Shown here in pieces: positions 14,018 through 27,800 of a DNA stretch of 64,000 bases; the first letter of the stretch is position 1; the number at the start of each line of letters is the position of its first letter. The stretch covers positions 25,386,604-25,450,603 of the forward strand of contig OY365810.1 in the NCBI GenBank assembly GCA_959347315.1, given 5' to 3'. The translations under genes were made by a program, and so were the position numbers. Origin of the DNA: Bimastos eiseni (Eukaryota; Annelida; Clitellata; Crassiclitellata; Lumbricidae). A model generated the notes under the pieces. The model saw only the letters and a list, made by a program, of their open reading frames with translations. It searched no databases and was not told the DNA's origin.

Positions 14018-17000
14018 TGTTATTCTTTATTACTGTTTTAACTCTAGAGTTATTTCCTAATTCCTGACTTGCTTGCTCTGAAAGTTGAAAGATTTGCAAT
14101 TTCCCCATCTTTACAATTTTTTCCTCAAATCTAAGAATTTACAGTTGAACGAATGTACATTTTTTAAGATGTTGATCAGTCTCCTCAATTTTTCTGTCTG
14201 TGATTTGTCTGTGCACAAAAACCCAGACAGAGGGCAGCAGTAGTTTCATCAGATTGTCTGCATTTAAAGGGACGCTGAGCTGTGAATGCATTATGCACAG
14301 TATTGCAGAGCTTTCGATTGAGAGATCTTGAGCTGCTACGCAGCTCTGACGCAATGCATTAGGACGAATTGGTGATCGTAGACATACAGTCCTAAATGCG
14401 TCTAAGTCGTGTCCTTCATCATCCTGTCAGACAGTCAGTCTATGCGGTTCAGACGCCGCCAACTGATGCAACCATCCGACGGACCCCCCATTTGGAACCC
14501 CCCTCCCCATTTGGAACCCCCCTCCCCATTTGGAACCCCCCCCCATTTGGAACCCCCTTGAAATCTTCTTCGTTTCTTAGATCTCAGACGAACAGACTGC
14601 CGTGTTGTTTTGTTGTTGTGGCTCCTATTAAAAATACCTGGACAGTTTGGACTGGGTTTTTTTTATGATGCTTGCTGATTTCACATTGCAAATGTCAGAC
14701 CTCTACCTCCCCCAAATGTAACATATTACCACTAATCATACTTAATGACAAATGCCGGCGGTCTGCTGAGAGCGTTGACTTTTAGCTGACTTCTCTTCTG
14801 TGGGGGGAACGGACACTATAGAGAGTTTGCCTGGAAGACATAAAATTCATGATGCAGATAAAATGAAATTGGAGATTTAAAGTCATTTGATTGGAAATTG
14901 GAGATTTAAAGTCATTTTATTGGACTTCAGAAATATTGCCAGATTGCCTAGGCAAGAAGTGAAGCTGCGTTTAGATGTCATTTAGAGATCAACCTAAGCC
15001 AATAAAACCACTTTTCTCTTTTTCTAGGTTTGCTTTTGTTGTTCTTTGACTGATTGATTGAAAAGCACCATTTGGCTGATTGATTGAAAAGCACCATGTA
15101 GCTGATTGAAAAGCACCATGTAGCTGATTGAAAAGCACCATGTGGCTGATTGATTGGAAAGCACCATGTGGCTGATTGATTGAAAGCACCATGTGGCTGA
15201 TTGATTGAAATCGTATTTCTGCAGCCAACTTGAAAGTGCTGAGAATCCTCGGGACCGATGGCGCATCGCTCAGCGTCTTCTACACTCAAAGGATAGAAAC
15301 AACTGCAATGCTCAGACACAGAAAATCAGACCCTGTGTGCAAATTTTGCAGCATTTTTTTGTTAACAAAATTATTGATCTTAAATGTAAAATTGCTAGAT
15401 GTGCTGCGTGACTCCAAATTCTCCGGCCCTGCCTTCGATGACATACCGCCTGTCACATTCTTTGAAGTCTTTAATCTTCTCAAAAGCATGGTTCCTAAAT
15501 CATCAGCATTGGACTTCATACCTACATCACTCATCGTCTATTGTTCTGATGTGTTCTCTCACCTCATTGCACACTTGGCCAACCTATCTTTTGCTGAGGG
15601 GTGCTTTCCTTCATGCTTCAAATCTGCTTTAGTCACGCCTTTACTTAAAAAGCCTGACCTTGACACTAGCAATTTGTCTAACTTCAGACCTATCTCCAAC
15701 CTCAATAACATTTCCAAGATCCTTGAACGTCTTTTTCTTATGCGTATCAAGAGACACATTACTTCCTCTCTCAACTTCAGTCCCTACCAGTCAGCATATC
15801 GCAAAGGCTACTCCACTGAAACTGCTCTTGTTTCTACACTGGATTACATCTTATCATCTACTGACCATGGTAAAGCCTGCCTCTGTGTGTGTTTTGATCT
15901 TAGTGCAGTCTTTGACATGTAGACCACCAGTTACTCCTGGCAAGACTTGCAAAAAGCTTTGGTGTCTCTGGGACTGCCTTACACTGGTTAGCTTCATACC
16001 TGGTTGACCGCAATCAATAGATGGGCATTGGATCTGCTCGGTCGGAGTCCACACTTTGCACTGCTGGAGTGCCACAAGGAACTGTCCTCGACCCTTTATT
16101 ATTTACAGTCTTTACTTCTCCAATCAGTTGTAAAGCTAAACACTTTGGAATTCAATTACAACAGTATGCAGATGATACTCAGCTCCATATTGCTCTGTCA
16201 CACACTGATCAGTGTGGTAAACTAAAACTGGAAGAATGCCTCTCATCCATATATGCATGGTTCTGTTTAAATGGTTTGGCCATAAACCGAGAAAAGTCTG
16301 AAGCAATTGCATTTGGCTCATGTCAACGCCTGCGTTCTTTCCCTATGCTCTCTAGCATTGAACTGGCTGGCACTGCTGTGCCACTTTCAGACTATGTTAA
16401 AACACTTGGAGTTACCCTCGACAGCAAGCTCACATTTCAACCTCGCATAACACGCCTTGGTAAATCTTGTTTTTACCACATCAGGGCAATACGTCACATA
16501 AGGTCAGCTCTAACTCAAAATATGTCTGAGACTATAGCCTGCTCACTTGTCTCCTCTCGCCTCGACTATGCTAATTCACTTTTTGTCGGTCTCTCAGACC
16601 TTGAACTCAAAAGGCTTCAACGTATCCAAAATACATTAGCTCGAGTAGTGCTACGTGTCCCACTACGAACATGCTCCTCTGCCCTACTCCACCAGCTGCA
16701 TTGGCTCCCTGTTGAATTTAGGATCAAATTTAAGTTAGCTTGTTTGACCTACAAAACCATCATCACCAGTACACCTACCTATATTCATGCTCTACTAACT
16801 TCTTACATTCCTCCTCATTGCTTACGATCATCAAGTACAGGTCTTTTAGTTGAACCACGACGCAAAACAGTTATGGGCTCTCGTGCATTTCATGTCTCTG
16901 CTCCTATGGAATGGAATCGACTGCCACTCTCTCTTCGTAGCTCAAATTCACTTCCTTCCTTCAAAAAGCGACTCAAACCTCACTATTTCTCTTTGGCTTT

Positions 17001-20000
17001 CAAGGATTTGGAAATCTATTACATCTTCTCCTGGCGACCGACTATCCGCACCTCAGATTCACATTTAGGTGTGACCTTGTGCATGTTACAAATTTAATAA
17101 TAATAATAATAATTGAAAAGCGCCATGTGGCTGATTTATTGGAAAGCACCATGTGGCTGATTGATTGGAAAGGACCATGTGGCTGATTGATTGAAAAGCA
17201 CCATGTGGCTGATTGATTGAAAGCATTATATGGCTGATTGATTGAAAAGCACCATGTGGTTGATTGATTGAAAAGCACCATGTGTCTGATTGAGTGAAAA
17301 TTGCCACTAGGTTGTGACTTCTATGTAACATAACATCACTTACTGATTGGACAATGGACTTGAAATAAATTACAATGCCTTTAATTAATTCTCACTCATT
17401 GACACCAAATGACTGGTGCCAGAACTGATGGTGATGGTGCTGATGATGATGACGACGACGATGACGACGATGATGATGATGATGAAGCTGAAGTTAATAA
17501 ACTGATACACTGATCACTGAAAATAATACTCTGATGACTAGTTATAGGCTATGCTGATCGAGGTTGTGTTCTATGGGTTTTGTGTGATACAGGGTCAAGA
17601 GTATGCGCCTAACTATCTTCTGGAATATCAACGTGAAACTGGGAAGCAGTGGATTCGATTTCGTGACCGCAAAGGAATGGAGGTTAGTAAAGCAACACCT
17701 TCAAAGTTTTCCATAGTTGAACTTTAATCTAGAGCTGTACCGATTGCTTTTTGCCGATTATACCGATACCGACCGATTATTTTACCGATTATTTCATTGT
17801 GTTTCCCAAGATGTCCGGTTCCAAAAGATAGACCTACTGCTACTGTCTATTGTTGTGATACAAGCAAAACACTTGCTCCGTAGGAGACGTGTATATGTAG
17901 TTGGAGACTATTCCTAGGCAGACGATATATACAGATTAGGCAAACCGCCCACCATGGAGTAAAAGATATGCTTATCTGTATAACTGGACGACTTCTAACA
18001 GACATGGCAATGATGCCATTCCCTCCCCAGACAGGCAACTTTTACGACGTGCCACTTTGGCCTAAAATACCGGCCAGCAGAGATGAGATCTCTGTGCCCA
18101 GGGTAATTAAGCAGGCACTAGGACTCACTCTGTACAACAGCTTTCCCACGTTTTATACTAGCACAATGCCTACTGGGGGGTGGTCTGAAGTCACACGCTT
18201 TGGGAACGAAACGGAATGCTGTCCTTCACAGACCCAATAATGTTGCTATCGTAATCTTGCTCTTAATGGCTGAAAATAATATTATAGTAAAATAAACATT
18301 TTTTTAAATATCGGCACCGATTATCTAACCGATATCCAATACCGCCAATATCTCTTTAATCGGCGCCGATTATGAGTGCTGTAGGTGCATCGGTACAGCT
18401 CTACTTTGATCTGATATAGGCAGGGCTTGATTAGATAATTAAGATAGCACAATAATATGTGTTGTCCTACAACCATTTTTGTTTTGAATTGCATTATTGA
18501 ATCTCAGTTAAAGCGCAATTTGATGCTTATGATGTAAGCAGTAAGTAAGTTTAGTGATGCCAAGTGTTAAGAACTTTGCAGTTTGTCACATTGCAAAAGA
18601 AGTTACATTACTTGACAATGCTGCCAGTGTAACACTGTGCTCTTGGGTTAAACTCCTTGCTCTGACATAATTGTGACAGGCATCCAGTACGGTAGTACCC
18701 TGTCGTAATTTGCCACGGTACATGTATATATATGCATATGTGACAGTATGATGTAGTATAGATCAGACCTGCTGAATGTGACAACTTTTGTGGTCAGCAT
18801 TATGAAAAGCCTGAACAGCTGTTGATGAGCTATTTAGAAACCTATGCATCTGATTTATTTCGATTTAATTGTTTTTCATGAAAACTCGACGCTCTAAATT
18901 CAGATGAATTACTAAACACCAAGTGTCAGAGGGGGAGTTCATGAGTTTATGACCCTGCAATATGCTGTGCTCGTCACTGCGAGGAACATAAGTGGTGAAT
19001 GCTAAATGCAGTATTTGCATCAGTAGTTAACAACTGTTGAGACTCGAAGTTGCGATGTCTGCATCGTCTGCAACAGAGTGTTGTCACAAGATGTCACCGT
19101 TAGTGGCGTCGACGTAATTGGTTGCCATTTCAGATGTTCCGAGGCAACAGTAACACGTACATCGCCGAGCTGCACGAGCTGCGACCGCCGATAATTGCGC
19201 GACGCCTCCGCTTCGTTCCTTATTCAAGTCACCCGCGAACCGTCTGCATGCGAGTGGAGATCTACGGCTGCCTCTGGCCAGGTTAGTTGGCTGCTCAATG
19301 GGATACTCTGGCCGTGTCCAGTAGTCACACACACACATGCACACCTACATAGGCACACAGAGATACACACGTAGATATGCACACATACACACACAGAAAC
19401 ATATGTGCACACCTACACAGACATAATATTATGTACACATACCTACAGACCTACACACACCACTCACACACGACAACATACACATACATGCACACATACA
19501 CACACGTAGACACACACAGAGACACACATATGCACACACGCCTACACACAGCACACACACCCGCAAGTCTTTATACATAACGCAATACATGTATATTTGC
19601 TGAAATAATTTTTTAAAGTGAATAATAAGTATGGTGCTTGAGAGCCGAGTACAGCTGATTGCTTGTTTAAGTCATAGTAATGCCACATTTAGGTAGCCGT
19701 AGGGATCATTTGTGGGTGACTGTAGGGTTCGTTTTTGGGTGAATGTAGGGTTCGTTTTTGGGTGAATGTAGGGTTCGTTTTTGGGTTATTGTAGGGTTCG
19801 TTGTTTGGTGACTGTAGGGTTATTTTTTGGGTGACTGTAGGGTTCGTTTTTGGGTGAATGTAGGGTTCGTTTTTGGGTTATTGTAGGGTTCATTTGTGGG
19901 TGAATGTAGGGTTCGTTTTTGGGTGACTGTAGGGTTTGCTGTTTGGTGACTGCAGGGTTCGTTTTTGAGTGACTGTAGGGTTCATTTGTGGGTGAATGTA

Positions 20001-21867
20001 GGGTTCGTTTTTGGGTTATTGTAGGGTTCGTTGTTTGGTGACTGTAGGGTTATTTTTTGGGTGACTGTAGGGTTCGTTTTTGGGTGAATGTAGGGTTCGT
20101 TTTTGGGTTATTGTAGGGTTCATTTGTGGGTGAATGTAGGGTTCGTTTTTGGGTGACTGTAGGGTTTGCTGTTTGGTGACTGCAGGGTTCGTTTTTGAGT
20201 GACTGTAGGGTTCATTTGTGGGTGAATGTAGGGTTCGTTTTTGGGTGACTGTAGGGTTCGTTGTTTGGTGACTGTAGGGTTCGTTTTTGGGTGACTGTAG
20301 GGTTTGCTGTTTGGTGACTGTAGGGTTCGTTTTTGAGTGACTGTAGGGTTCATTTGTGGGTGAATGTAGGGTTCGTTTTTGGGTGACTGTAGGGTTCGTT
20401 GTTTGGTGACTGTAGGGTTCGTTTTTGAGTGACTGTAGGGTTCATTTTTGGGTGACTGTAGGGTTCGTTTTTGGGTGACTGTAGAGTTCGTTTTTGGGTG
20501 AATGTATGATTCTTTTTTAGGTGACTGTAGGGTTCGTTTTTGGGTGACTGTAGGGTTAGTTTTTTGGTGACTGTAGGGTTCATTTTTGGGTGACTGTAGG
20601 GTTCGTTTTGTGTGTGCAGTCTCAATTATTATGTTCTTGTTTGGATTTGCGCCGTGACCTCTATATGTCTGCAGTCATGCTTATTAACCATTAACACTTC
20701 TTTTGTACTAGCGCCACCCTCTGGTTTGCAAATGAAATCGGTAGTACTTCGCGGCTCCCACTTGAGGTTGTTGATTTCCTTCCTGTTCTTCATAACTATT
20801 CTATGTCATTTTCTTAGCTTTGAGTAATAGAATATTTTAGTAGAGATATCTATCTAGTTGTGGAACAGAGGAGCCACAATTATTCTGTAGAATCACGTAT
20901 TTTTGTATTCAACTACTGTCTGATTTAACTTGGCAGTCTGAGATAAAGCTTCTGCACAGTGGTCGATACCCATCTGCTCCCGTTGTTATGATGCCCTAGA
21001 GGGAATTAAGCCCTGGCATTTAAGGATTGCTTATTATTATTTTTTTTAGTAAATTTGTAACATGCACAAGGTCACACCTAAATGTGAATCTGAGGCGCCA
21101 GGAGAAGATGCAATCAGATTTCCAAATCCTTGAAAGCCAAAGAGAAATAGTGAGTTTTGAGTCGCTTTTTAAAGAAGGAAGGAAGTGAATTTGAGCTATG
21201 AAGAGAGAGTGGCAGTCGATTCCATTCCCTAGGAGCAGAGACATGAAATGCACGAGAGCCCATAACTGTTCTGCATCGTGGTTCAACTAAAAGACCTGTA
21301 CTTGACGATCGTAAGCAACGAGGAGGAATGTAAGGAGTTAGTAGAGCATGAATATAGGTAGGTGTACTGGTGATGATGGTTTTGTAGGTCAAGCAAGCTA
21401 ACTTAAATTTGATTCTGAATTCAACAGGTAGCCAATGCAGCTGGTGGAGTAGGGCAGAGGAGCATGTTCGTAGTGGGACACATAGCACTACTCGAGCTAA
21501 TGTATTTTGGATACGTTGAAGCCTTTTGAGTTCAAGGTCTGAGAGACCGACAAAAAGTGAATTAGCATAGTCTAGGCGAGAGGAGACAAGTGAGCAGGCT
21601 ATAGTCTCAGACATATTTTGGGAAAGAGCCGACCTTATGTGACGTATTGCCCTGATGTGGTAAAAACAAGATTTACCAACTCTTGTTATGTGAGGTCGAA
21701 ATGTGAGCTTGCTGTCGAAGGTAACCTAAGTGTTTTGACAGAGTCTGAAAGCGGCACTGCTTAGGTTTTTGATAGCACCTACTTGCATGTACTGACTATG
21801 AATTGCAGCTATATATGTGTTTACACACATGTATTGCTGTGTTATATATCTATAAAAATATAGTTTA

Positions 21868-21899
<32 letters not shown>

Positions 21900-24800
21900 G
21901 CACAGCAATATGTATATTATAATATAGTGTTCTTACATGCACAGAATGTTTGTATATATTGATTATTTTTCATTTAATGTGAACTCTGTTTGCCAAATTC
22001 CATATATCAATCATTCTAAATCGTGATTAGGTCACAGTTAAGAACATATAATTTGATTGTATGCATCAACTCCCATAGCAATTCTCAGGACAACATTTAT
22101 GGTGGAATTCAAGGAAGTTAAGGTGCATTGTGTGATACATCACATTTCTGAAGTGCTTTTGTCATCTTCTAAACAGATGGCGTTGTCTCATACAACATGC
22201 GCCAGGGAGACAGACGTGGAACAGAGATGGACTTCTACGACTTCACATATGATGGGATGGTGTCGACTGGCTACCTGTCGGGAGGCCTTGGACAGCTGAC
22301 CGACCTGGAAGAGGGAAATACAAATTTCCGCCTTGATTTACAGAACATCGGAAAGAAGGGTTATGAATGGGTTGCCTGGCGCAACGACACGCATACCCCC
22401 GAACCAGTCAAGATCGTCTTCAAGTTCGACCAGATAAGAAACTTTTCAGCCATCCACATCGTTGCCAATAATGTCTTCTCAAAAGAGATCAGCATCTTTG
22501 GTAGAGCACTGGTTTCATTTAGCATTGGTGGAAGATACTACACTTCAGACCCTGTGGTCTATGATCATCTGAAGGATGTAGCGATGGAGGCTGCGCGACA
22601 TGTCTTCATCCCGATACCCAACAGATGCGGACGTTTTGTGAAACTCGTTCTGTTTTTTGATGCCAGATGGATAATGATCAGTGAAATTAGGTTCTTTGGA
22701 GGTAACTATGATACTTATTCTCTTACATTTTTAACAGTTGTAACAGCAGACTGGTACCTGTTACTAGGTTCTTACAGCTGACACTCATGGGTTCTTACAG
22801 CTGATACTTTAGGTTCTTACAGCTGATACCTAATAGGTTGTTACAGCTGACACTTAAAGGTTCCTACAGCTAACACTTAAAGGTTCTTACAGCTGACACT
22901 TAAAGGTTCTTACAGCTGACACTTAAAGGTTCTTAGAGCTGACACTTAGAGGTTCTTACAGCTGACATTGAATAAGAATAGCGTACAAAATAAGTCTGCT
23001 GACATATTTGAAAATTTTAAATGTGAGCAGAAGTTTCAGTTCAGTAAATTTAATACATAACCTAAAAGTAAACAGTTTACCATATGTAACTTTTCAATCC
23101 TTCTGCCAGTCTATGTGAGCTCGGAATGGAACCAATTTAACTAAACCTAGAAATGACATGGCTGACACTGCGATACCATGGTTCAGGCAGTAGAGAATTG
23201 CATCAGTCCACTAGATATAGCATCAGTCCACTAGATATAGCAGCCGCCGCCTGTGACACAATTCGGTCCGACCACTACTATTCGGTCGAATACCAAATAG
23301 CTTATTGTGCCCACTATTCGGCTCCAAAGCAAATATTTTATATAAGCGAATATTCGGTAAAGCCCTAATATTAAGCATGCGTGGGTTGTAGGAGATTCTT
23401 GAGAGGCACCATCCAATTGCTCAGTTCTCATGCAATGAGCTTTTGTGCTTCACCCCAATCAGGGTTTATAAGTCACTCAAGTCTTCTTTCTTTGGTCATG
23501 ACTTAGCTGGGAGCGCTCCTGGGTAGGCTTCTTGAAAGTGCTTTGTTAACTCTCAGAATGAATGCACGTGATGGAATCTGATGTAGCCATGGCATTCAAT
23601 GTCTTCCTATAAACGATGTATCAGCAAACCTATCTGAAATCAAAGCCTCTTTTCTCCTCCCTCCAAACCACAGAATGCAGTTAAAAACTGAATCGATCGA
23701 TCGATTGTATTCTGGAAGGAGTTGAGTGGGTCTTTCGATGAATGGCCCCTAAGGAGGAAGGAGGAAGGAGGAGGAGGAGCATGGCTGATAACAACAACCA
23801 CTTGTTGTTATGTTGGGAGATAAACCTAACAGAGGAGAGTAATTCCACATTTATACGAACCTATTTGGCTCCTGTGCTTCAATGTTTTTATCCCTCAGTA
23901 TTTGTGTGTTATTCTGTGTTCTGCATTTTGTGTTTGCCCTTCTTACAAAGTTCAGAAGAGCACAGATGGCACCAGGGCCGTACCGAGGGGGGCCAGCGGG
24001 GCCGTGGCCCTGGGCGCAAATGTGGGAAGGGCGCAAACTTCAAGATGGAATAACTTATTATTTCATAAAATACACTATTTTCAAAACGTGGGGGGCCAGA
24101 TTGATGCTAGGCACAGGGCGCAATTATACCCTGGTACGGCCCTGGATGGCACAGATGCAAATAAATGACTGTTGTGAACAAAGGACTTGCTCTGGAGTCT
24201 AGATCCTACATGGCAACAGCTCTGAATGACAATCGAACCCATACTCTCTATGTTGTGGGCCACCGGGTTGCATATCAGGTGGCATAAATCTTGAACAGAA
24301 GCGCTCCCAGGCCAGTCATGACTAAAGAATAAAGACTAGGGTAACTTATAAAACCCTTTTGGGTGGATTCCTTGTACTACTTAGCATGCACTGGCATCAA
24401 TTCAATTATTGTGGTTCAGTAGACTTTCTAATCTCTACCCCAGAGGTGAATGGGTTCTCTGAGCCACTTAAAAATGTTTGGCTTGTCATTCACCCATGTC
24501 CTGTATGGAGTTGAATGATGAAACTATTCAGTTGACTGACTAGCTTATTGCCATTGAAATTTTTTCACTTAAAGAATTCTATTGGTCGTATCAAAGTAGT
24601 TATTTATTCAGAGTACAATATGGAATTTTGGATCAGGATGCAGGGCTACTTGCCTGTTAAAAGCATGGGAGTGTAACTGGTTTGAATCTAACAGGTTGTC
24701 TGGTGTAACAGGTTGTGTCACATAACTGGTCAGTTATGACTAACAAATGCTTGACCTTCTGTTGCATTTGTTCTGTGGTCGCTCTGTTGTCTGGTCTACT

Positions 24801-27800
24801 CTAGTCTTGTTAAAAGTGTTGCTTATGAAAAGTGTTGCTTCATCTGTTGTCATATAAGTTACCAGTTATGTTACGTTGTATGTAAATGAATGCAGATGAC
24901 CAGTTATGTTGCATAAATAACCAGTTATGTGACATGCTGCATATGATGACAAGTTTTGCCACATGTTACACAAATGACCAGTTATGTGACATGTCACATT
25001 TGATGACCAGTTATGTGACATATTATGTAAATGACCAGTTATGTTACATAAATTACCAGTTATGTTACGTTCATCATTTTAAATTGTGTGTCATGTAAAT
25101 AGAGAAACCAGTTATGTGACATGCTGCATATGATGACAAGTTTTGCCACATGTTACACAAATGACCAGTTATGTGACATGTCACATTTGATGACCAGTTA
25201 TGTGACATATTATGTAAATGACCAGTTATGTTACATAAATTACCAGTTATGTTACGTTCATCATTTTAAATTGTGTGTGTCATGTAAATAGAGATGTTTA
25301 ACCATCCACATGCTCTGCAGGACAATATACCTACATTGTAATCAACTGTTATTAATGTTAGGCTAATTTGGTGTTAATTGGTGTGAGGCAGTGTGAGGTG
25401 GTGTAGTGGTTGGTATGCTCAACTGTTCATCGAGAAGTCGGGTATTCAAATCTCTGCCAGGGCAGAAATTTGGTTCGAGATTTCTGCTCTGCCTGCGACT
25501 TCCCCCCTAGCAAACTAATTACAATGGGGAAACTGACCTTATGCAGTTGGTTCAAGTTTTGACAGTGAAGGCAAGGATTAACCAAGACCAGCATATGCTG
25601 AGGCTAAGAAAATGAGGATGCTAACACTTCATAGCCATGGCTAGCTTAATGGATTGCAAGAAGAAGCAGGTTTTGATTGTGGGGCAAAAGAGCAAGAGAG
25701 AGTTCCACGGAAGTTGGTCTATCAGTCTATTTGCATTGAGCTCCGACACTACATTTCTACACCATAATTTTTAAATTGTTAATTTACACTGTGATCTGCT
25801 GGGCATACTGTGTTTCCTTTTACATCTGAAATTACATTGTGCTAGTGTGCTGTGACGTTTAGAGCCTGATAGTTTCCTTCTCTGACTTAAATTACATTAC
25901 ATTACAATATTGCAACATGATAAGAAATAATGCTCTATTATACTTTGCTGTTTCAGAGCCTACATTGTTTCCCTTTGCAACCGAAATTCCACCTGTGACG
26001 TCCAATTCGACCGTCTTGCCGTCCAGTGCTGGTCGATTCAACCGAAGTCGACCAGAAAACCCAGATGCAGTTAGATTCCAGGACAGAGCTGACACCACAT
26101 TTGAGAGAGGTGATCAATAGAGTTCATTCGATGGGCTTATTCCCCCATTATCCCATTGGGAATCAGATTCATCCTTGCTGGATTGACTTTCTCTGGATGT
26201 GATCTGGACTTGATGATCAACTTTGACCAATCATTACTTGCCTCTTTAGGAGTCATTCAATTAGATTAATTTGGAGGACGTGACTCTCTTAGTTGAGCTC
26301 CACATCTTAATCATAATCTCCAGATTCATAAAGGGCAACTTGAAAACTAACCGCAGGGCACCAGCTCAATCATGATCACCGCTTCGAATCGGAGGGGTTG
26401 CGTGCATGTGTGTGAGAGCCGACCAGCAGCGAAGCTTCCTGTTAACTGAGCATTATTTGTTTATAGATGAATTTTGTATTTATTGATTTACAGAGGAATC
26501 TTTGTTATAATAAACTTAAGCTGATGTAGACTGTATTTTTTCTAGATTTGGCAACATAATACTGTGGGTGCAATGCATTTAGAAGTATCTTCATGTATGC
26601 ATACCAAGCACATTGTCCTGTTTACATGCAATTCTGCTTAATGTGAAGGGTGTTATATGTCCCAAAGCTAATAACTTAACACTCCATACTGGTTAAACAG
26701 AAACTGAAGTAATAATATAATATTATAATATAATAAAAAATAATAATTTTTGTTGATTTCAAACTGATAAACCAAATTATGATCACAAGTTTATTATGAG
26801 TGGATGGTCACATGTTATTACAGGAGTCCAATTTAAATGTATGGCAGTCATGCAAGGCGTCCATCATGTAAACATCTGATTTAACCAGCGAATGAAGGAC
26901 TTGTTCGCTTTAGGAATAACACGAATTGATCTTGCTACAGCTCTTCATGCCAGTATATTATCCAATATCCATCTATCTATAACCACTGTACAGCAGCTCT
27001 AAATATCAGCATCATCTCTTTATGCACATGGCCTGTTTCACCTGTTATAACATAGGGTATGTCCACCCACCCAGTTGACTTCCATTAATGAGTCCATGCT
27101 ACATACGTGCCTCTCTGACTCACCTGTTTGAGACTACTGTAAAGTGTTACTTGTTGGCCACTCTGGGCAGGTGTTTTACTGGGTAAAGTACTTCACGAAA
27201 CAATGCACTTGTAGAGTAGTTATCAACTGGTATTATATGTAGTTGTTAAAAATAATGTCTCCAATCTGTTAAAGATTTTAGGTGACCCTGTTAGCAGGAC
27301 TTGGTTGGTCCTATTGGTCTTATCTTTGTTTTTGCTGAGCTGAATGATTGCTATATGTTATCTATTAAAAATAAGTGCTTAGTGTAACGAAACTGAACAT
27401 TTGTATAGCATCACTTAAAATTAGCAGCAACACCAACCAGCCCTGGGAACAGGAAAGTCTTAACGCATCTCCGGAACTGGGAAGGTGAGAGGTCTAGTAA
27501 TTCCAGGAACTGTGGAAGACAGTTCCAAGCTGAGGGGCTGTCACAGGAAAAGCTCCAGAGGCCAATGTATACAGCACTCCCAAAGTCCACCCGAGTGCAT
27601 ACCATAGTGTGGACGAGAGTAGTGATAGCATGAAGTGTGCAAAACCTGTGAATGGAACAAAGTTGGCACAGATGATGGACGCAGGATCTGGAAACTGAGT
27701 TGACCTGATTAATGAAAGTAGGGGTAGGATCCCAAACAATTCCCAGGTCACGAACAGAAGACGTAAACTGGATGAAGAGGAGGACCCTGAGATGGAGAGA

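Noticed and set aside
20120..20625. Minus-strand [16 protein letters not shown] repeat peptides
   Set aside because: They arise from the 23-bp satellite, whose unit length is not a multiple of three; frame is kept only by lack of stops.
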